The notes beneath the pieces were generated by a model. The model had not been told where the DNA came from. It saw only the letters and a program-made list of their open reading frames with translations, and did no database searches. From Streptomyces sp. PH10-H1 (GTDB lineage Bacteria; Actinomycetota; Actinomycetes; Streptomycetales; Streptomycetaceae): DNA of 64,000 nucleotides. Both the position numbers and the translations under genes were made by a program. Below are positions 8,336-17,572 of the stretch, piece by piece (the first letter of the stretch is position 1; the number at the start of each line of letters is the position of its first letter). The stretch is taken from positions 1 through 64,000 of the forward strand of contig NZ_JASISZ010000002.1 of assembly GCF_030063355.1 (NCBI RefSeq), given 5' to 3'.

Positions 8336-8956
8336 TTAGAAGGGCGGCTCGTCCGAGAAGCCGCCGCCGGAGGAGGAGGAACCGGAGTTCCCGCCCCAGC
8401 TTCCGCCGCCGCTACCCTGCTGGGCGCCGCCGGCCGGAGCACTGGTCGCCCAGGGGTCGTCGGCGGAGGCACCGCCGCCGCCCTGCTGGCCGCCGCCGGA
8501 GCTTCCGCCCCAGTTGCCGCCACCCTGGCCGCTCTGTGCGCCGCCGCCACCGCCACCGCTGTAACCGCCCTGCTGGCCGCTTCGGCCGCCGCCGGTCGTC
8601 TTGGTGACCTTGGCGGTCGCGGTCTTCAGGCTGGCGCCGACTTCCTCGACGTCCAGCTCGTAGACCGTCCGCTTGACGCCCTCGCGGTCCTCATAGGACC
8701 GCTGCTTCAGCCGGCCCTGCACGATGACGCGCATGCCTCGCTGCAGCGACTCCGCTACGTTCTCCGCCGCCTGACGCCAGACCGAGCACGTGAGGAAGAG
8801 GCCATCGCCGTCCTTCCACTCGTTGGTCTGCTTGTCGAAGATGCGGGGTGTGGACGCGACACGGAACTTCGCGACCGCCGCACCGGACGGGGTGAAGCGC
8901 AGCTCGGGGTCGTCGACGAGATTGCCGACGACCGTGATGACGGTCTCGCCTGCCAT
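8336..8956 (-). CDS. ssb: Single-stranded DNA-binding protein
   Basis: SSB coats single-stranded DNA at replication forks and recruits partner enzymes. The OB-fold begins [38 protein letters not shown] and covers about the first 115 residues. A long glycine-, serine- and glutamine-rich linker follows, with repeated GGG and GQQG runs. The protein ends in the conserved acidic tip (DEPPF) that binds DNA-repair and replication proteins. At 206 residues it matches the main SSB of Streptomyces. It is translated between rpsF and rpsR. Confidence 0.98.
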   Translation of the reverse strand: MAGETVITVVGNLVDDPELRFTPSGAAVAKFRVASTPRIFDKQTNEWKDGDGLFLTCSVWRQAAENVAESLQRGMRVIVQGRLKQRSYEDREGVKRTVYELDVEEVGASLKTATAKVTKTTGGGRSGQQGGYSGGGGGGAQSGQGGGNWGGSSGGGQQGGGGASADDPWATSAPAGGAQQGSGGGSWGGNSGSSSSGGGFSDEPPF

Positions 8957-9021
8957 GGTGGTGACCTCTCGGCGGTGTGCTGGCTGCTTCTCGGAACCGG
9001 TACTGCTCTAAGCCCGCAGGC

Positions 9022-9312
9022 TCAGTGCAGTTCCGGGCGGAGGACCTTGGTCCGGAGAACCGACTCGTTCAGGTTGAGCTGACGGTCGAGCTCCTTGACG
9101 ACCTCGGGCGAAGCCTTGAGGTCGACGACCGAGTAGATACCCTCGGCCTTCTTCTTGATCTCGTACGAGAGGCGACGACGGCCCCAGGTGTCGACCTTCT
9201 CCACGCTGCCGCCGCCGTTGCGGACGACAGTGAGGAAGTTCTCGATCAACGGGGAGACAGCGCGCTCCTCGAGATCGGGGTCGAGAATGAGCATGAGCTC
9301 GTAGTGACGCAT
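9022..9312 (-). CDS. rpsF: Ribosomal protein bS6
   Basis: A 96-residue small-subunit protein starting [27 protein letters not shown], the bS6 signature. The frame is open to 9546, but ATG at 9312 is certain: a strong AAGGAGGTGG ribosome-binding site lies eight bases before it and the product has the family length. It is the first gene of rpsF-ssb-rpsR-rplI. In several bacteria the bS6:bS18 complex represses this operon by binding its leader RNA; a small hairpin in the leader here (9342-9360) is compatible but not diagnostic. Confidence 0.98.
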   Translation of the reverse strand: MRHYELMLILDPDLEERAVSPLIENFLTVVRNGGGSVEKVDTWGRRRLSYEIKKKAEGIYSVVDLKASPEVVKELDRQLNLNESVLRTKVLRPELH

Positions 9313-9568
9313 TGTGGAACCCACCTCCTTTGGACTCAGCGGCCACGGCGTTTCCGTGGCAGGAGGGTTTGTATTGCGTCGCAACGGTAACGCTGACCAC
9401 TGACAATCACGGTGGATCGTTGTGGACCAGCGCAGACACCGGTGCAGACCGTACAGACTACCCGGACAACCGCCTCCGGTTGAAATCCGCCCGCTAATGC
9501 CCTCAATCTGTACACATCGGGTGTGTACGGCGCTACGATGCGCCACTGCTCCGTTACGGAGGTGTCCT
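9313..9568. promoter_or_regulatory. Divergent rpsF/small-membrane-gene upstream region
   Basis: This 256-base spacer carries the rpsF leader. Bases 9342-9348 (GCCACGG) and 9354-9360 form a 7-bp hairpin 30-48 bases upstream of the rpsF start, just before the ribosome-binding site. It could belong to a bS6:bS18-type autoregulatory leader, but I cannot confirm the conserved loop. A possible -35 (TTGTCA on the minus strand near 9400) lies further up; no convincing -10 was found. Confidence 0.3.
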
Positions 9569-9871
9569 ATGGCACAGCAAGCGGCTCGGACCCATCACCT
9601 CACGTTCAACACCGACGGCCAGGCCCATCCCCTGGAGAACACGCTGGTCGCGGTCACTCTGGTCCTCGGTGGCATCGCCATCGTCTCGTCGATCTTCGAC
9701 AACCTTCATCTGCTCAGTTCCCTGACCGGCCTGGCCGGGATCATCACCGCGGGATACGGGCAATTCATCTCGGTCACCACCGCAGAACGCTTCGCGCTGA
9801 TCATCGGGCTCGGAGCCGCAGCGGTCGGCTTCTACCTGGGCATGGCCCATGGCGGGTTCTTCGGCGGGTAG
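9569..9871 (+). CDS. Small three-helix membrane protein
   Basis: A 100-residue protein of unknown function. It has a short hydrophilic N-terminus ([25 protein letters not shown]), then three hydrophobic segments: [40 protein letters not shown] and [22 protein letters not shown] 9569 is preceded by an ACGGAGGTG ribosome-binding site with good spacing; the open frame further upstream is not needed. It sits between the rpsF operon and femX, a position that in S. coelicolor is occupied by a similar small hypothetical gene as I recall. No motif reveals its job. Confidence 0.8.
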   Translation: MAQQAARTHHLTFNTDGQAHPLENTLVAVTLVLGGIAIVSSIFDNLHLLSSLTGLAGIITAGYGQFISVTTAERFALIIGLGAAAVGFYLGMAHGGFFGG

Positions 9872-9879
9872 CCGGAGAG

Positions 9880-9888
9880 TTGTCCACA
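9880..9888 (+). promoter_or_regulatory. Isolated perfect DnaA box
   Basis: TTGTCCACA, matching the actinobacterial DnaA-box consensus, lies in the 97-base gap before femX, nine bases past the preceding stop codon. It is a single site, so it could be chance, though perfect boxes are uncommon away from the three clusters in this window. Confidence 0.5.
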
Positions 9889-9968
9889 GGGCTGGCGGGG
9901 CCGTTCCCCGATCGCAGTAGGCTTCGGCGCAGATAAGACCGCAGTCGTAGCGATGGGGAGCGCCCCGC

Positions 9969-11090
9969 ATGAGCTTGACCCTGAGGACCATCAGCCGTGA
10001 GCAGCATCTGGCTTTCATCCAGAGTCTGCCCTCGGCCAGTCACTGCCAGGTTCCGGCATGGGCGGATGTCAAGAATGAGTGGCGCTCCGAAAACCTCGGG
10101 TGGTTCGACGACAAGACCGGCCAGATCGTCGGCGCCGGCCTGGTGCTCTACCGGCAGATCCCCAAGCTGAAGCGGTACCTGGCGTACCTCCCCGAGGGCC
10201 CGGTCATCAACTGGTACGCCCCGAATCTGGACGAGTGGCTGCAGCCGATGCTGGCGCACCTCAAGCAGCAGGGCGCCTTCACGGTGAAGATGGGGCCGCC
10301 CGTCGTCATCCGCCGCTGGGACGCCCCCGCCATCAAGGCCGGCATCGCCGACCCCGATGTGAAGCGGCTGCGGGACGTCGAGGCGACGTTCATCGAGCCC
10401 CGCGCCTTCGAGGTGGCCGACCAGCTGCGCCGGATGGGCTGGCAGCAGAACGAGGACGGCGGCGCCGGCTTCGGTGACGTACAGCCCCGCTACGTCTACC
10501 AGGTGCCGCTGGAGAACCGTTCGCTGGACGACATCCTCAAGGGCTTCAACCAGCTGTGGCGCCGCAACATCAAGAAGGCCGAGAAGGCCGGCGTCGAGGT
10601 CGTGCAGGGCGGGTACGACGACCTGCCGGCCTGGCAGAAGCTGTACGAGGTGACGGCCGAGCGCGACCACTTCAGGCCCCGCCCGCTGTCGTACTTCCAG
10701 CGGATGTGGACCTCGCTCAACGCCGAGGATCCCAACCGGATGCGGCTGTACCTGGCCGTGCACGAGGGTGAGGCCGTGGCCGCGGCCACCATGCTGATCG
10801 TCGGCGGCCACGTCTGGTACTCATACGGCGCCTCCGCGAACCACAAGCGTGAGGTCCGGCCGTCCAACGCGATGCAGTGGCGGATGCTCAGGGACGCGTA
10901 CGCACTGGGCGCGAGCGTGTACGACCTGCGCGGCATCAGCGACTCGCTCGATGAGACGGACCATCTGTTCGGCCTGATCCAGTTCAAGGTGGGTACAGGC
11001 GGCCAGGCCGCCGAATACTTGGGCGAATGGGATTTCCCGCTCAACAAACTGCTCCACAAGGCACTCGACATCTACATGTCCCGCCGCTGA
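9969..11090 (+). CDS. femX: FemX-like lipid II glycyltransferase
   Basis: A FemABX-type aminoacyl transferase of 373 residues. Streptomyces peptidoglycan carries a glycine bridge on LL-diaminopimelic acid, and FemX uses Gly-tRNA to add it to lipid II on the cytoplasmic face of the membrane. Two GNAT-like halves are visible. The first contains HCQVPAWADVKNEWRSENLGWFDD and YLAYLPEGPVINWY; the second contains QLWRRNIKKAEKAGVEV, the helical-arm region, and VWYSYGASANHKREVRPSNAMQWRMLRDAYALGASVYDLRGIS. The downstream racemase-like gene follows after 36 bases, probably in one transcript. The assignment to FemX rather than another FemAB member rests on genomic position. Confidence 0.88.
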   Translation: MSLTLRTISREQHLAFIQSLPSASHCQVPAWADVKNEWRSENLGWFDDKTGQIVGAGLVLYRQIPKLKRYLAYLPEGPVINWYAPNLDEWLQPMLAHLKQQGAFTVKMGPPVVIRRWDAPAIKAGIADPDVKRLRDVEATFIEPRAFEVADQLRRMGWQQNEDGGAGFGDVQPRYVYQVPLENRSLDDILKGFNQLWRRNIKKAEKAGVEVVQGGYDDLPAWQKLYEVTAERDHFRPRPLSYFQRMWTSLNAEDPNRMRLYLAVHEGEAVAAATMLIVGGHVWYSYGASANHKREVRPSNAMQWRMLRDAYALGASVYDLRGISDSLDETDHLFGLIQFKVGTGGQAAEYLGEWDFPLNKLLHKALDIYMSRR

Positions 11091-11126
11091 CCGGCGAGCA
11101 GACGAAGGAAAGGTCCTGACCAGGCC

Positions 11127-12158
11127 ATGGCGCTCACCCTGTACGTCGACACCGCGCGCTGGCGTGCGCACCAGCAGTCCGTGGCCGAGCAGTTTCCCGG
11201 CATAGTCCCGGTCTGCAAGGGCAACGGCTATGGCTTCGGACACGAGCGGCTGGCCGACGAGGCGACCCGGCTCGGCAGCGACATGCTCGCGGTCGGCACG
11301 ACCTACGAGGCCGCCAGGATCAAGGACTGGTTCGGCGGGGACCTCTTGGTCCTCACCCCGTACCGGCTCGGCGAGGAGCCGGTCCCGCTGCCGGACCGTG
11401 CGATCCGGTCGGTGTCCTCGGTCGAGGGCGTGCGCGGGCTGGTGGGCGCGCGGGTCGTCATCGAGGTCATGAGCAGCATGAAGCGCCACGGCGTCGCCGA
11501 GGACGACCTGGTCAAGCTGCACGCCGCCATCGACGACGTACGGCTGGAGGGCTTCGCCATCCATCTGCCGCTGGACCGCACCGACGGTTCCGACGCGGTG
11601 GAGGAGGTCTTCGGCTGGATGGAGCGGCTGCGCGCCGCCCGGCTGCCGCTGCACACGATGTTCGTCAGCCACCTCAAGGCCAACGAACTGGCCCAGCTCC
11701 AGCAGCAGTTCCCGCAGACCAAGTTCCGCGCCCGGATCGGCACCCGTATGTGGCTCGGCGACCACGAGGCCACCGAGTACCGCGGCGCGGTGCTGGACGT
11801 CACCCGTATCGCCAAGGGCGAGCGCTACGGCTACCGCCAGCAGAAGGCCTCCGACGACGGCCACCTGATCGTCGTCGCGGGCGGCACCTCCCACGGTGTC
11901 GGCCTGGAGGCTCCCAAGGCCCTCCACGGCCTCATGCCCCGCGCCAAGGGCGTCGCCCGCGCCGGCCTGGCCACCGTCAACCGCAACCTGTCGCCGTTCG
12001 TCTGGGCCGGCAAGCAGCGGTGGTTCGCGGAGCCCCCGCACATGCAGGTCTCCATCCTCTTCCTCCCCAACGACGTGGCCCCCCCGGCGGTCGGCGACGA
12101 ACTGGTGGCCCACCTCCGGCACACCACCACCCAGTTCGACCGCGTCATGGACCGCTGA
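11127..12158 (+). CDS. Alanine racemase-family PLP protein
   Basis: A 343-residue protein with the TIM-barrel of alanine racemases. The pyridoxal-phosphate lysine is in VPVCKGNGYGFG (about residue 32), matching the family motif. The C-terminal part is unusual compared with classical Alr: it ends RNLSPFVWAGKQRWFAEPPHMQVSILFLPNDVAPPAVGDELVAHLRHTTTQFDRVMDR, without a clear beta-domain catalytic tyrosine block that I can recognise. It may racemise an amino acid or have another PLP role such as holding PLP. It is likely cotranscribed with femX, suggesting peptidoglycan or amino-acid work. Not the obvious housekeeping alanine racemase. Confidence 0.75.
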   Translation: MALTLYVDTARWRAHQQSVAEQFPGIVPVCKGNGYGFGHERLADEATRLGSDMLAVGTTYEAARIKDWFGGDLLVLTPYRLGEEPVPLPDRAIRSVSSVEGVRGLVGARVVIEVMSSMKRHGVAEDDLVKLHAAIDDVRLEGFAIHLPLDRTDGSDAVEEVFGWMERLRAARLPLHTMFVSHLKANELAQLQQQFPQTKFRARIGTRMWLGDHEATEYRGAVLDVTRIAKGERYGYRQQKASDDGHLIVVAGGTSHGVGLEAPKALHGLMPRAKGVARAGLATVNRNLSPFVWAGKQRWFAEPPHMQVSILFLPNDVAPPAVGDELVAHLRHTTTQFDRVMDR

Positions 12159-12173
12159 GCCGCCGGACAGGCC

Positions 12174-13676
12174 CTAGCCCTCCAGTTCCCGCCGTTCCAC
12201 GCCCCACTCCACCGGCGTCCCCGCGAAGGGAGCCGCGTGCCGCGGTTCGTGCGCCCGGCCGAGGACGAACACGTCCGGCGCGCCGTCCAGCACGCCGCCG
12301 GACGGGTCGTCGTCGCCCTCCCAGCGCACGACATCGCGCTCCGGCAGCAGGATGTCCCGCACCACCACTCCGCACAGATACAGCGTGCCGAGAATGTGGA
12401 TGACGATCGCCAGGTGGTAGCCGTCCTGGGGCAGCCCGTGGTGCTTGACACCGCCCGTCACATAGGCGAGCTGCATCCAGATGCCCAGGAAGTACAGGAC
12501 CTCGGCGCCCTGCCACACCAGGAAGTCCCGCCAGCGCGGCCTGGCGAGCGCGGCCAGCGGCAGCAGCCACAGCACGTACTGGGGCGAGTAGACCTTGTTG
12601 GAGAGCACTATGGCGGCCACGACCAGGAAGGCGAGCTGCGCGAAGCGCGGACGCCGGGGCGCGTAGAGCGCGAGTCCTGCGATGCCCGCGCACAGCACCA
12701 GCATCAGTGCCAGCGCATAGGAGTTGACGCCGTCGAGCGGGTCGCCGGTCTGCTGGCTGATGACCAGCCAGATGGAGCCGTAGTCGATCCGGCGCTCCTG
12801 GCTGAACGTGTAGAACTTCGCCCAGCCGTCGCGCGCGAGCAGCATCACCGGGAGGTTGACCACCAGCCAGGCTCCGGCCGCACCCGCCAGAGCCGTCCAG
12901 AAGGCCCTGAGCCGGCCGGCTCGCAGACAGAGCACGAGCAGCGCGCCCAGCAGCAGGAACGGGTAGAGCTTGGCGGCGGTGGCCAGACCGAGCAGGATCC
13001 CGGCGGCGAGCGGGCGGCTGCGGGACCACATCAGCATGGCGGCCGCGGTGAGCGCCACCGCGAACAGGTCCCAGTTGATCGTGGCGCTCAGAGCCAGCGC
13101 GGGTGACAGCGCGACGAGCAGGGCGTCCCAGGGGCGGCGCCGGTGGGTGCGCGCGACGCACACCACGAGCAGCACGGCGCAGACCATCAGCATCCCGGCG
13201 TTGACCAGCCAGTAGATCTGCTCGCGGTGCTGCTCGGAGCCGCCGTTCGGGGTGAGCCAGGACGCGATCTCCATGAAGAGGCCCGTCAGGACCGGGTACT
13301 CCAGATAGTGGAAGTCGGTGGAGACCGAGTCCGGGATCCGGTCGAAGTACGGCACGACGCCGGTGGAGAAACCGCGGCCGGCGAACAGATGCGGGATGTC
13401 GGAGTAGCAGGCGTGGATGTACTGCGCGTCACCCGCCTGGAACCAGCCGCTGTTGTAGCAGGGCAGTTTCTGCGCCATCCCGAGCGCGAACATCCCGATG
13501 ACGACGATCACCATGATCCGCAGCGGGTTCCACCAGCGGTGGGTCCCTGTCTCCGCACGGCTCCCCAGCGGTCCGCCGATGACCTCACTGCCGGATCCGG
13601 CCACCGGGTCCTCGTCGGTCGGCGGCACGAGGGCCTCCTGCGGGTCGTCTTCGCGCACGCTCGTCATGCCGGACAT
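12174..13676 (-). CDS. GT87-family membrane glycosyltransferase
   Basis: A polytopic membrane protein of 500 residues with about ten hydrophobic segments. It resembles polyprenyl-phosphate-mannose-dependent mannosyltransferases of family GT87. The first large extracytoplasmic loop contains HACYSDIPHLFAGRGFSTGVVPYFDRIPDSVSTDFHYLEYPVLTG, where an acidic catalytic residue would lie. The motifs TINWDLFAVAL, LGLATAAKLYPFLL and VYSPQYVLWLLPL are characteristic. A charged 50-residue N-terminal tail is cytoplasmic. It is convergent with the racemase-like gene (15 bases apart) and 78 bases after the PBP gene. M. tuberculosis has a similar ponA-GT87 neighbour pair. The acceptor is unknown. Confidence 0.85.
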   Translation of the reverse strand: MSGMTSVREDDPQEALVPPTDEDPVAGSGSEVIGGPLGSRAETGTHRWWNPLRIMVIVVIGMFALGMAQKLPCYNSGWFQAGDAQYIHACYSDIPHLFAGRGFSTGVVPYFDRIPDSVSTDFHYLEYPVLTGLFMEIASWLTPNGGSEQHREQIYWLVNAGMLMVCAVLLVVCVARTHRRRPWDALLVALSPALALSATINWDLFAVALTAAAMLMWSRSRPLAAGILLGLATAAKLYPFLLLGALLVLCLRAGRLRAFWTALAGAAGAWLVVNLPVMLLARDGWAKFYTFSQERRIDYGSIWLVISQQTGDPLDGVNSYALALMLVLCAGIAGLALYAPRRPRFAQLAFLVVAAIVLSNKVYSPQYVLWLLPLAALARPRWRDFLVWQGAEVLYFLGIWMQLAYVTGGVKHHGLPQDGYHLAIVIHILGTLYLCGVVVRDILLPERDVVRWEGDDDPSGGVLDGAPDVFVLGRAHEPRHAAPFAGTPVEWGVERRELEG

Positions 13677-13703
13677 CCTGCCGTATGACCCCCGACAGCA
13701 AGA

Positions 13704-13733
13704 GGCCGCGGAGGGCGCATGCCCTCCGCGGCC
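13704..13733 (-). terminator. Hairpin after the PBP gene
   Basis: Perfect 13-bp arms at 13704-13716 (GGCCGCGGAGGGC) and 13721-13733 with a GCAT loop, 22 bases beyond the PBP stop codon and just before the GT87 start. It is a likely terminator or attenuator within the leftward PBP-GT87 pair. Confidence 0.8.
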
Positions 13734-13754
13734 CCGGCCCGCACCGTTACCGGG

Positions 13755-16520
13755 TCACCCCCCGTGGGGCTTGGAGATCCCAGGTCGCGTGCTGCTGCCC
13801 GATGGTGTCGGCTTCGTACTGCCACCGGTGGGCGGTGTCGTGCAGGTCCAGTCGAACGGCGCGCAGGTGCTCGACGGCGTACCGCTCGGGGTACTGCTCG
13901 GGGTACCGCTCGGCGTCTGGCTCGGCGTGCGCGAAGGCGTCTGCGACGGGGTCTGGCTGGGCGTCGTCTGCGACGGCGTGGGCGTCGGGCTCGTGCCGGG
14001 GGCGTAGATCACGGTGCCGGGGTCGTCCGTGGGCGCCTGGAAGTCCGTCTTCGGGGTGCCCTTGAGAGCCTCGGTCATGTAGTCGTGCCAGATCTGCGCC
14101 GGGAACGAGTTACCGTGCATCTTCGCCTTGCCGGCGGTGCCGTACATCGACAGGAATTTCTTCTTGCCGACCTCGGCCTTGTCGTCCAGCCGCCACATAC
14201 CGATCGAGGTCGACAGCTGGGGCGTGTAGCCGATGAACCAGGCCGACTTGTTATCGTCGGTGGTACCGGTCTTGCCGGCCGCCACCCGGCCGTCGTCGAG
14301 CTTCGCCGGCGTACCGGTGCCCTTCTCGACCACGCCCTTCAGCACGTCGGTGACGGTGTCGGCCACGACCGGCTGGAACGCCTCCTTGGACTTCTTCTCG
14401 TGCTTGTAGACCGTCTCCCCGTGCACCACGCTCGTGACCGAGTACGGGTCGTTCTGGGTACCGTTCGCGGCGAACGTCGCATAGGCACCGGCCATCCGGA
14501 TCGCGCTGGGCGACGAGGTGCCGATCGAGTACGTGACGCTGTTCTTGTAGTCGTTCAGGCCGTTCCCGTCGGAGGGCCGCAGCCCCGCGGCGACCGCGGC
14601 GTCGTGCACCTTGTCCGTACCGACGTCCATGCCCAGCTGGACGTACGGGGAGTTCATCGACAGTTCCATGGCCTCGCGAAGGGTGACCTTCGACTTGGAC
14701 TCGCCGTCGTCGTTGGGCTGTGTCCATGGCTTCTTGGTGTCGCCGTTGATCCAGGGCTTGCCGTCGTAGGTCTTGATCACGAGGTCGTTCTTGCCGCTGA
14801 AGACGCTCTTCGGTGACACCTTGGTACGTTCACCGTCGTCCTGTGTCGCCTGGCCGTCGGGATTGCGTGCGCCGTGGGTCATCGCGGCCGACAGGACGAA
14901 CGGCTTGAAGGTCGAGCCGACCTGGGCACCGGTTTCATCGGCGTTGTTCGTGAAGTGCTGCGTCGCGTCGGTGCCGCCGTAGATGGCGATGATCGCGCCG
15001 TCCTTGGGGTCGACCGAGGCACCGCCGAACTGCACGTACTTGTCGACGAACCCGCCGTCCAGCGCCAGGGTGGTGTTCTTCCCCGAGGTGTCCTTACGGG
15101 TGTCCGGCTTGAGGTTCTTGTCCCGGACCGCCTTGATGGACGCCTCGAGCTCCGCCACCTTCTTCTTGTTGAAAGTGGTGTGGATCTGATAACCGCCCTT
15201 TGCAAGCTCATCAGCCTTGATGCCCACGGTGTTGGTCACATATGACTTGGCCAGGCTCACCAGGTAGCCGATCTGCCCGGCCATCTGCGCGTTCTTCTTC
15301 AGCGGGCCCGGCATCGGGTAGGCCGTCCACTTGGCCCGCTCCGCAGCGGTCATGCGGCCGTCCTTGACCTCCTCGTCGAGGATCCACTTCCAGCGCTCCA
15401 TGGAGTTGCGCTTGTTGCTCTCGGGTGTGGCGCGCGGATCGATGTCCACCGCGCCGACCGGGTCGAAGTACGTCGGGCCCTTGAGCAGCGCGGCCAGGAA
15501 GGCGCACTGGCTCGCGTTGAGGTCCTTGGAGTCGACTCCGTAGTACGTCCGGGCGGCGGCCTGGATCCCGTAGGCACCCCGGCCGTAGTAGGAGGTGTTC
15601 AGGTAGCCCGCCATGATGTCTGTCTTCTTCAGGGACGTGCCGACCTTTATCGAGATGAACATCTCTTTGAACTTGCGAGTGAGCGTCTGCGACTGGTTGA
15701 GCATGGAGTTCTTGACGAACTGCTGCGTAATGGTGGAGCCGCCCTGGGTCTCCCCGCCCGTGGCCATGTTCTTCAGCGCACGGGCGATACCCATCGGGTC
15801 GACGCCCGAGTCGGTCTCGAACGTCTTGTTTTCCGCGGAGATCACCGCGTTCTGCATCTCTCTCTTGATCTGCTCGATGGGCACGATCTGGCGGTTGACC
15901 TCCCCGCCGGTCGCGATCATCGGCGTGTTGTCGTCCCAGTAGTAGACGTTGTTCTGCGCCCGGGACGCCAGATTCTCGTCCGGGACCTGCACCATGGCGT
16001 ACGCAATGCCCGCGATGCCGACCAGGATCCCGAAGAAGCCGATGGTCAGCGAGGTGACCTGCTTCCAGGACGGCACCCAGTGGCGCCAGCCGGTCTTGCC
16101 CCAGCGCGGGTAGTCGATGAAGCGCTTCTTCGGGGGACGGGCGGGTCCGCGGCCGCCAGGCCCGCTTCCAGCGCCACCGCCTCCACCTCCGCCACCGGTC
16201 CTGCGACGCCCACCGCCGGCTCCGGATCCTCCGCCGGCACCTCCTCCGCCGGCACCTCCTCCGACGGCCGCGCCCTCGGACGCGCTCTCCGCACGGCGGC
16301 GCCCGCCCTGCGAGGCGCGGCGCGCGGCCGCGCGGCCCGGGTACGGGCGCTCCTCAGCGGCGGGGCCGTCGGACGAGGGCGCCTGCGAACGCGGCGCGGC
16401 GGCACGCCGGCCGCCGGAAGGCGAGGACGGCGGTTCCTGCTGCGTTCCGCGCCGGGCGGCTGCGCGGCCGCCGCCGGGCGGCTGCGGCGACTGCGGCGGC
16501 TTGCGACGGTGATCGCTCAT
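13755..16520 (-). CDS. Bifunctional penicillin-binding protein (PBP1-type)
   Basis: A class A PBP of 921 residues that polymerises and crosslinks peptidoglycan. A long arginine-, proline- and glycine-rich cytoplasmic tail of about 150 residues precedes one membrane anchor (TIGFFGILVGIAGIAYAMVQV). The glycosyltransferase domain follows: VISAENKTFETDSGVDPMGIAR (catalytic Glu near residue 229) and GGSTITQQFVKN. The transpeptidase domain has SxxK (GSTFKPF, serine near 536), SxN (SMNSPY, near 620) and KTG (AGKTGTT, near 748). The C-terminus is a low-complexity tail of repeated TPSQ/TPSG/TPSS units. The ATG at 16520 has an AGGAG nine bases before it. It is divergent from the padR gene and corresponds by position to mycobacterial ponA1. 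Confidence 0.95.
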   Translation of the reverse strand: MSDHRRKPPQSPQPPGGGRAAARRGTQQEPPSSPSGGRRAAAPRSQAPSSDGPAAEERPYPGRAAARRASQGGRRRAESASEGAAVGGGAGGGGAGGGSGAGGGRRRTGGGGGGGGAGSGPGGRGPARPPKKRFIDYPRWGKTGWRHWVPSWKQVTSLTIGFFGILVGIAGIAYAMVQVPDENLASRAQNNVYYWDDNTPMIATGGEVNRQIVPIEQIKREMQNAVISAENKTFETDSGVDPMGIARALKNMATGGETQGGSTITQQFVKNSMLNQSQTLTRKFKEMFISIKVGTSLKKTDIMAGYLNTSYYGRGAYGIQAAARTYYGVDSKDLNASQCAFLAALLKGPTYFDPVGAVDIDPRATPESNKRNSMERWKWILDEEVKDGRMTAAERAKWTAYPMPGPLKKNAQMAGQIGYLVSLAKSYVTNTVGIKADELAKGGYQIHTTFNKKKVAELEASIKAVRDKNLKPDTRKDTSGKNTTLALDGGFVDKYVQFGGASVDPKDGAIIAIYGGTDATQHFTNNADETGAQVGSTFKPFVLSAAMTHGARNPDGQATQDDGERTKVSPKSVFSGKNDLVIKTYDGKPWINGDTKKPWTQPNDDGESKSKVTLREAMELSMNSPYVQLGMDVGTDKVHDAAVAAGLRPSDGNGLNDYKNSVTYSIGTSSPSAIRMAGAYATFAANGTQNDPYSVTSVVHGETVYKHEKKSKEAFQPVVADTVTDVLKGVVEKGTGTPAKLDDGRVAAGKTGTTDDNKSAWFIGYTPQLSTSIGMWRLDDKAEVGKKKFLSMYGTAGKAKMHGNSFPAQIWHDYMTEALKGTPKTDFQAPTDDPGTVIYAPGTSPTPTPSQTTPSQTPSQTPSRTPSQTPSGTPSSTPSGTPSSTCAPFDWTCTTPPTGGSTKPTPSGSSTRPGISKPHGG

Positions 16521-16805
16521 GAACAGCTACTCCTAGAACAGGCAGGATCGCCTGAAGGCGGCAATGAATTTCCGAAGGTCCCCCTCAGCGCGGCTGTGTC
16601 AGGCCGCACTGCACCCAGGACCAAGACGCTCACGCGCGTCACAGGGTTCCCGGTGCTCTGCATGGCGAACAGAGTACGCAGGGTCAAAAGCTGCGCTACA
16701 CCAACGTTGATCACATATCGGGCGGTTGGCCGTTCACAGGTTTCCCGATGTGATGCCGGTCACCGTGGGTCGCCTTGCGCGATAGATCAAGCCGTTCTAT
16801 CGTCG

Positions 16806-16828
16806 CGATGTATCGACTCGATACATCG
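16806..16828. promoter_or_regulatory. Palindrome upstream of padR (candidate PadR operator)
   Basis: Bases 16806-16816 (CGATGTATCGA) and 16818-16828 form a perfect 11-bp inverted repeat around one central C. It contains ATGT and ACAT half-sites, the hallmark of PadR-family operators. It lies 73 bases before the padR start, so autoregulation is likely. The rest of the 381-base divergent spacer (16521-16901) has a second imperfect repeat (CGCGATAG near 16777, CTATCG near 16797) and no gene. Confidence 0.6.
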
Positions 16829-16901
16829 AGCCGAGACAAGTGCAACCAACGTACCGGGACAGCCTCGGGACGCACGGTGGCCGGGACGGGGAGGCGAGGC
16901 A

Positions 16902-17552
16902 GTGAGCAAGCGCTCCGGGATCCTCGAATTCGCGGTCCTCGGTCTGCTGCGTGAGTCCCCGATGCACGGTTATGAGCTGCGCAAGCGGCTCAACACCTCG
17001 CTCGGTGTGTTCCGCGCGTTCAGCTACGGCAGTCTCTACCCCTGCCTGAAGACGCTGGTCGCCCAGGGCTGGTTGATCGAGGAGACGGTCCCGGATGTCG
17101 ATCCGCTGGCCGCTCCCCTCGTCGGCCGCCGGGCGAAGATCGTCTACCGGCTGACCGCCGCGGGCAAGGAGCACTTCGAGGAGCTCCTCGCCCACTCAGG
17201 GCCGGACGCGTGGGAGGACGAGCACTTCGCGGCTCGTTTCGCCTTCTTCGGCCAGACGTCACGGGACGTCCGGATGCGCGTCCTCGAGGGGCGGCGCAGC
17301 CGCCTCGAGGAACGCCTGGACAAGATGCGCGCGTCACTGGCGCGCACTCGTGAGCGGCTCGACGACTACACGCTCGAGCTGCAACGACACGGTATGGAAT
17401 CGGTGGAGCGCGAGGTCCGCTGGCTCAACGAGCTGATCGAGACCGAGCGCAGCGGGCGCACCACGCGCCCGCCCGCCGGGCAGGACGACAACACACAAGA
17501 CCGCAACACTCAAGAACATGGCGGCCAACCCGGAGACCGGGGAACCGCGTGA
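16902..17552 (+). CDS. PadR-family transcriptional regulator
   Basis: A 216-residue regulator. Its winged helix at the N-terminus ([57 protein letters not shown]) is typical of PadR, followed by a wing ([22 protein letters not shown]). The C-terminal part is a long charged coiled coil ([56 protein letters not shown]) that probably dimerises. GTG 16902 was chosen over the longer open frame because GGGACGGGGAGG precedes it. Its stop overlaps a possible ino1 start (GTGA at 17549-17552), so the two are co-transcribed. The same padR-ino1 pairing exists in mycobacteria. The ligand is unknown. Confidence 0.92.
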   Translation: MSKRSGILEFAVLGLLRESPMHGYELRKRLNTSLGVFRAFSYGSLYPCLKTLVAQGWLIEETVPDVDPLAAPLVGRRAKIVYRLTAAGKEHFEELLAHSGPDAWEDEHFAARFAFFGQTSRDVRMRVLEGRRSRLEERLDKMRASLARTRERLDDYTLELQRHGMESVEREVRWLNELIETERSGRTTRPPAGQDDNTQDRNTQEHGGQPGDRGTA

Positions 17553-17572
17553 CGATTACACAGGGAGCAACC

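Noticed and set aside
13860..14000. Short repeats (GGGGTACTGCTCG-like) that might suggest a CRISPR or tandem array.
   Set aside because: They encode the TPSQ/TPSG tail of the penicillin-binding protein; units are irregular and there are no spacers.
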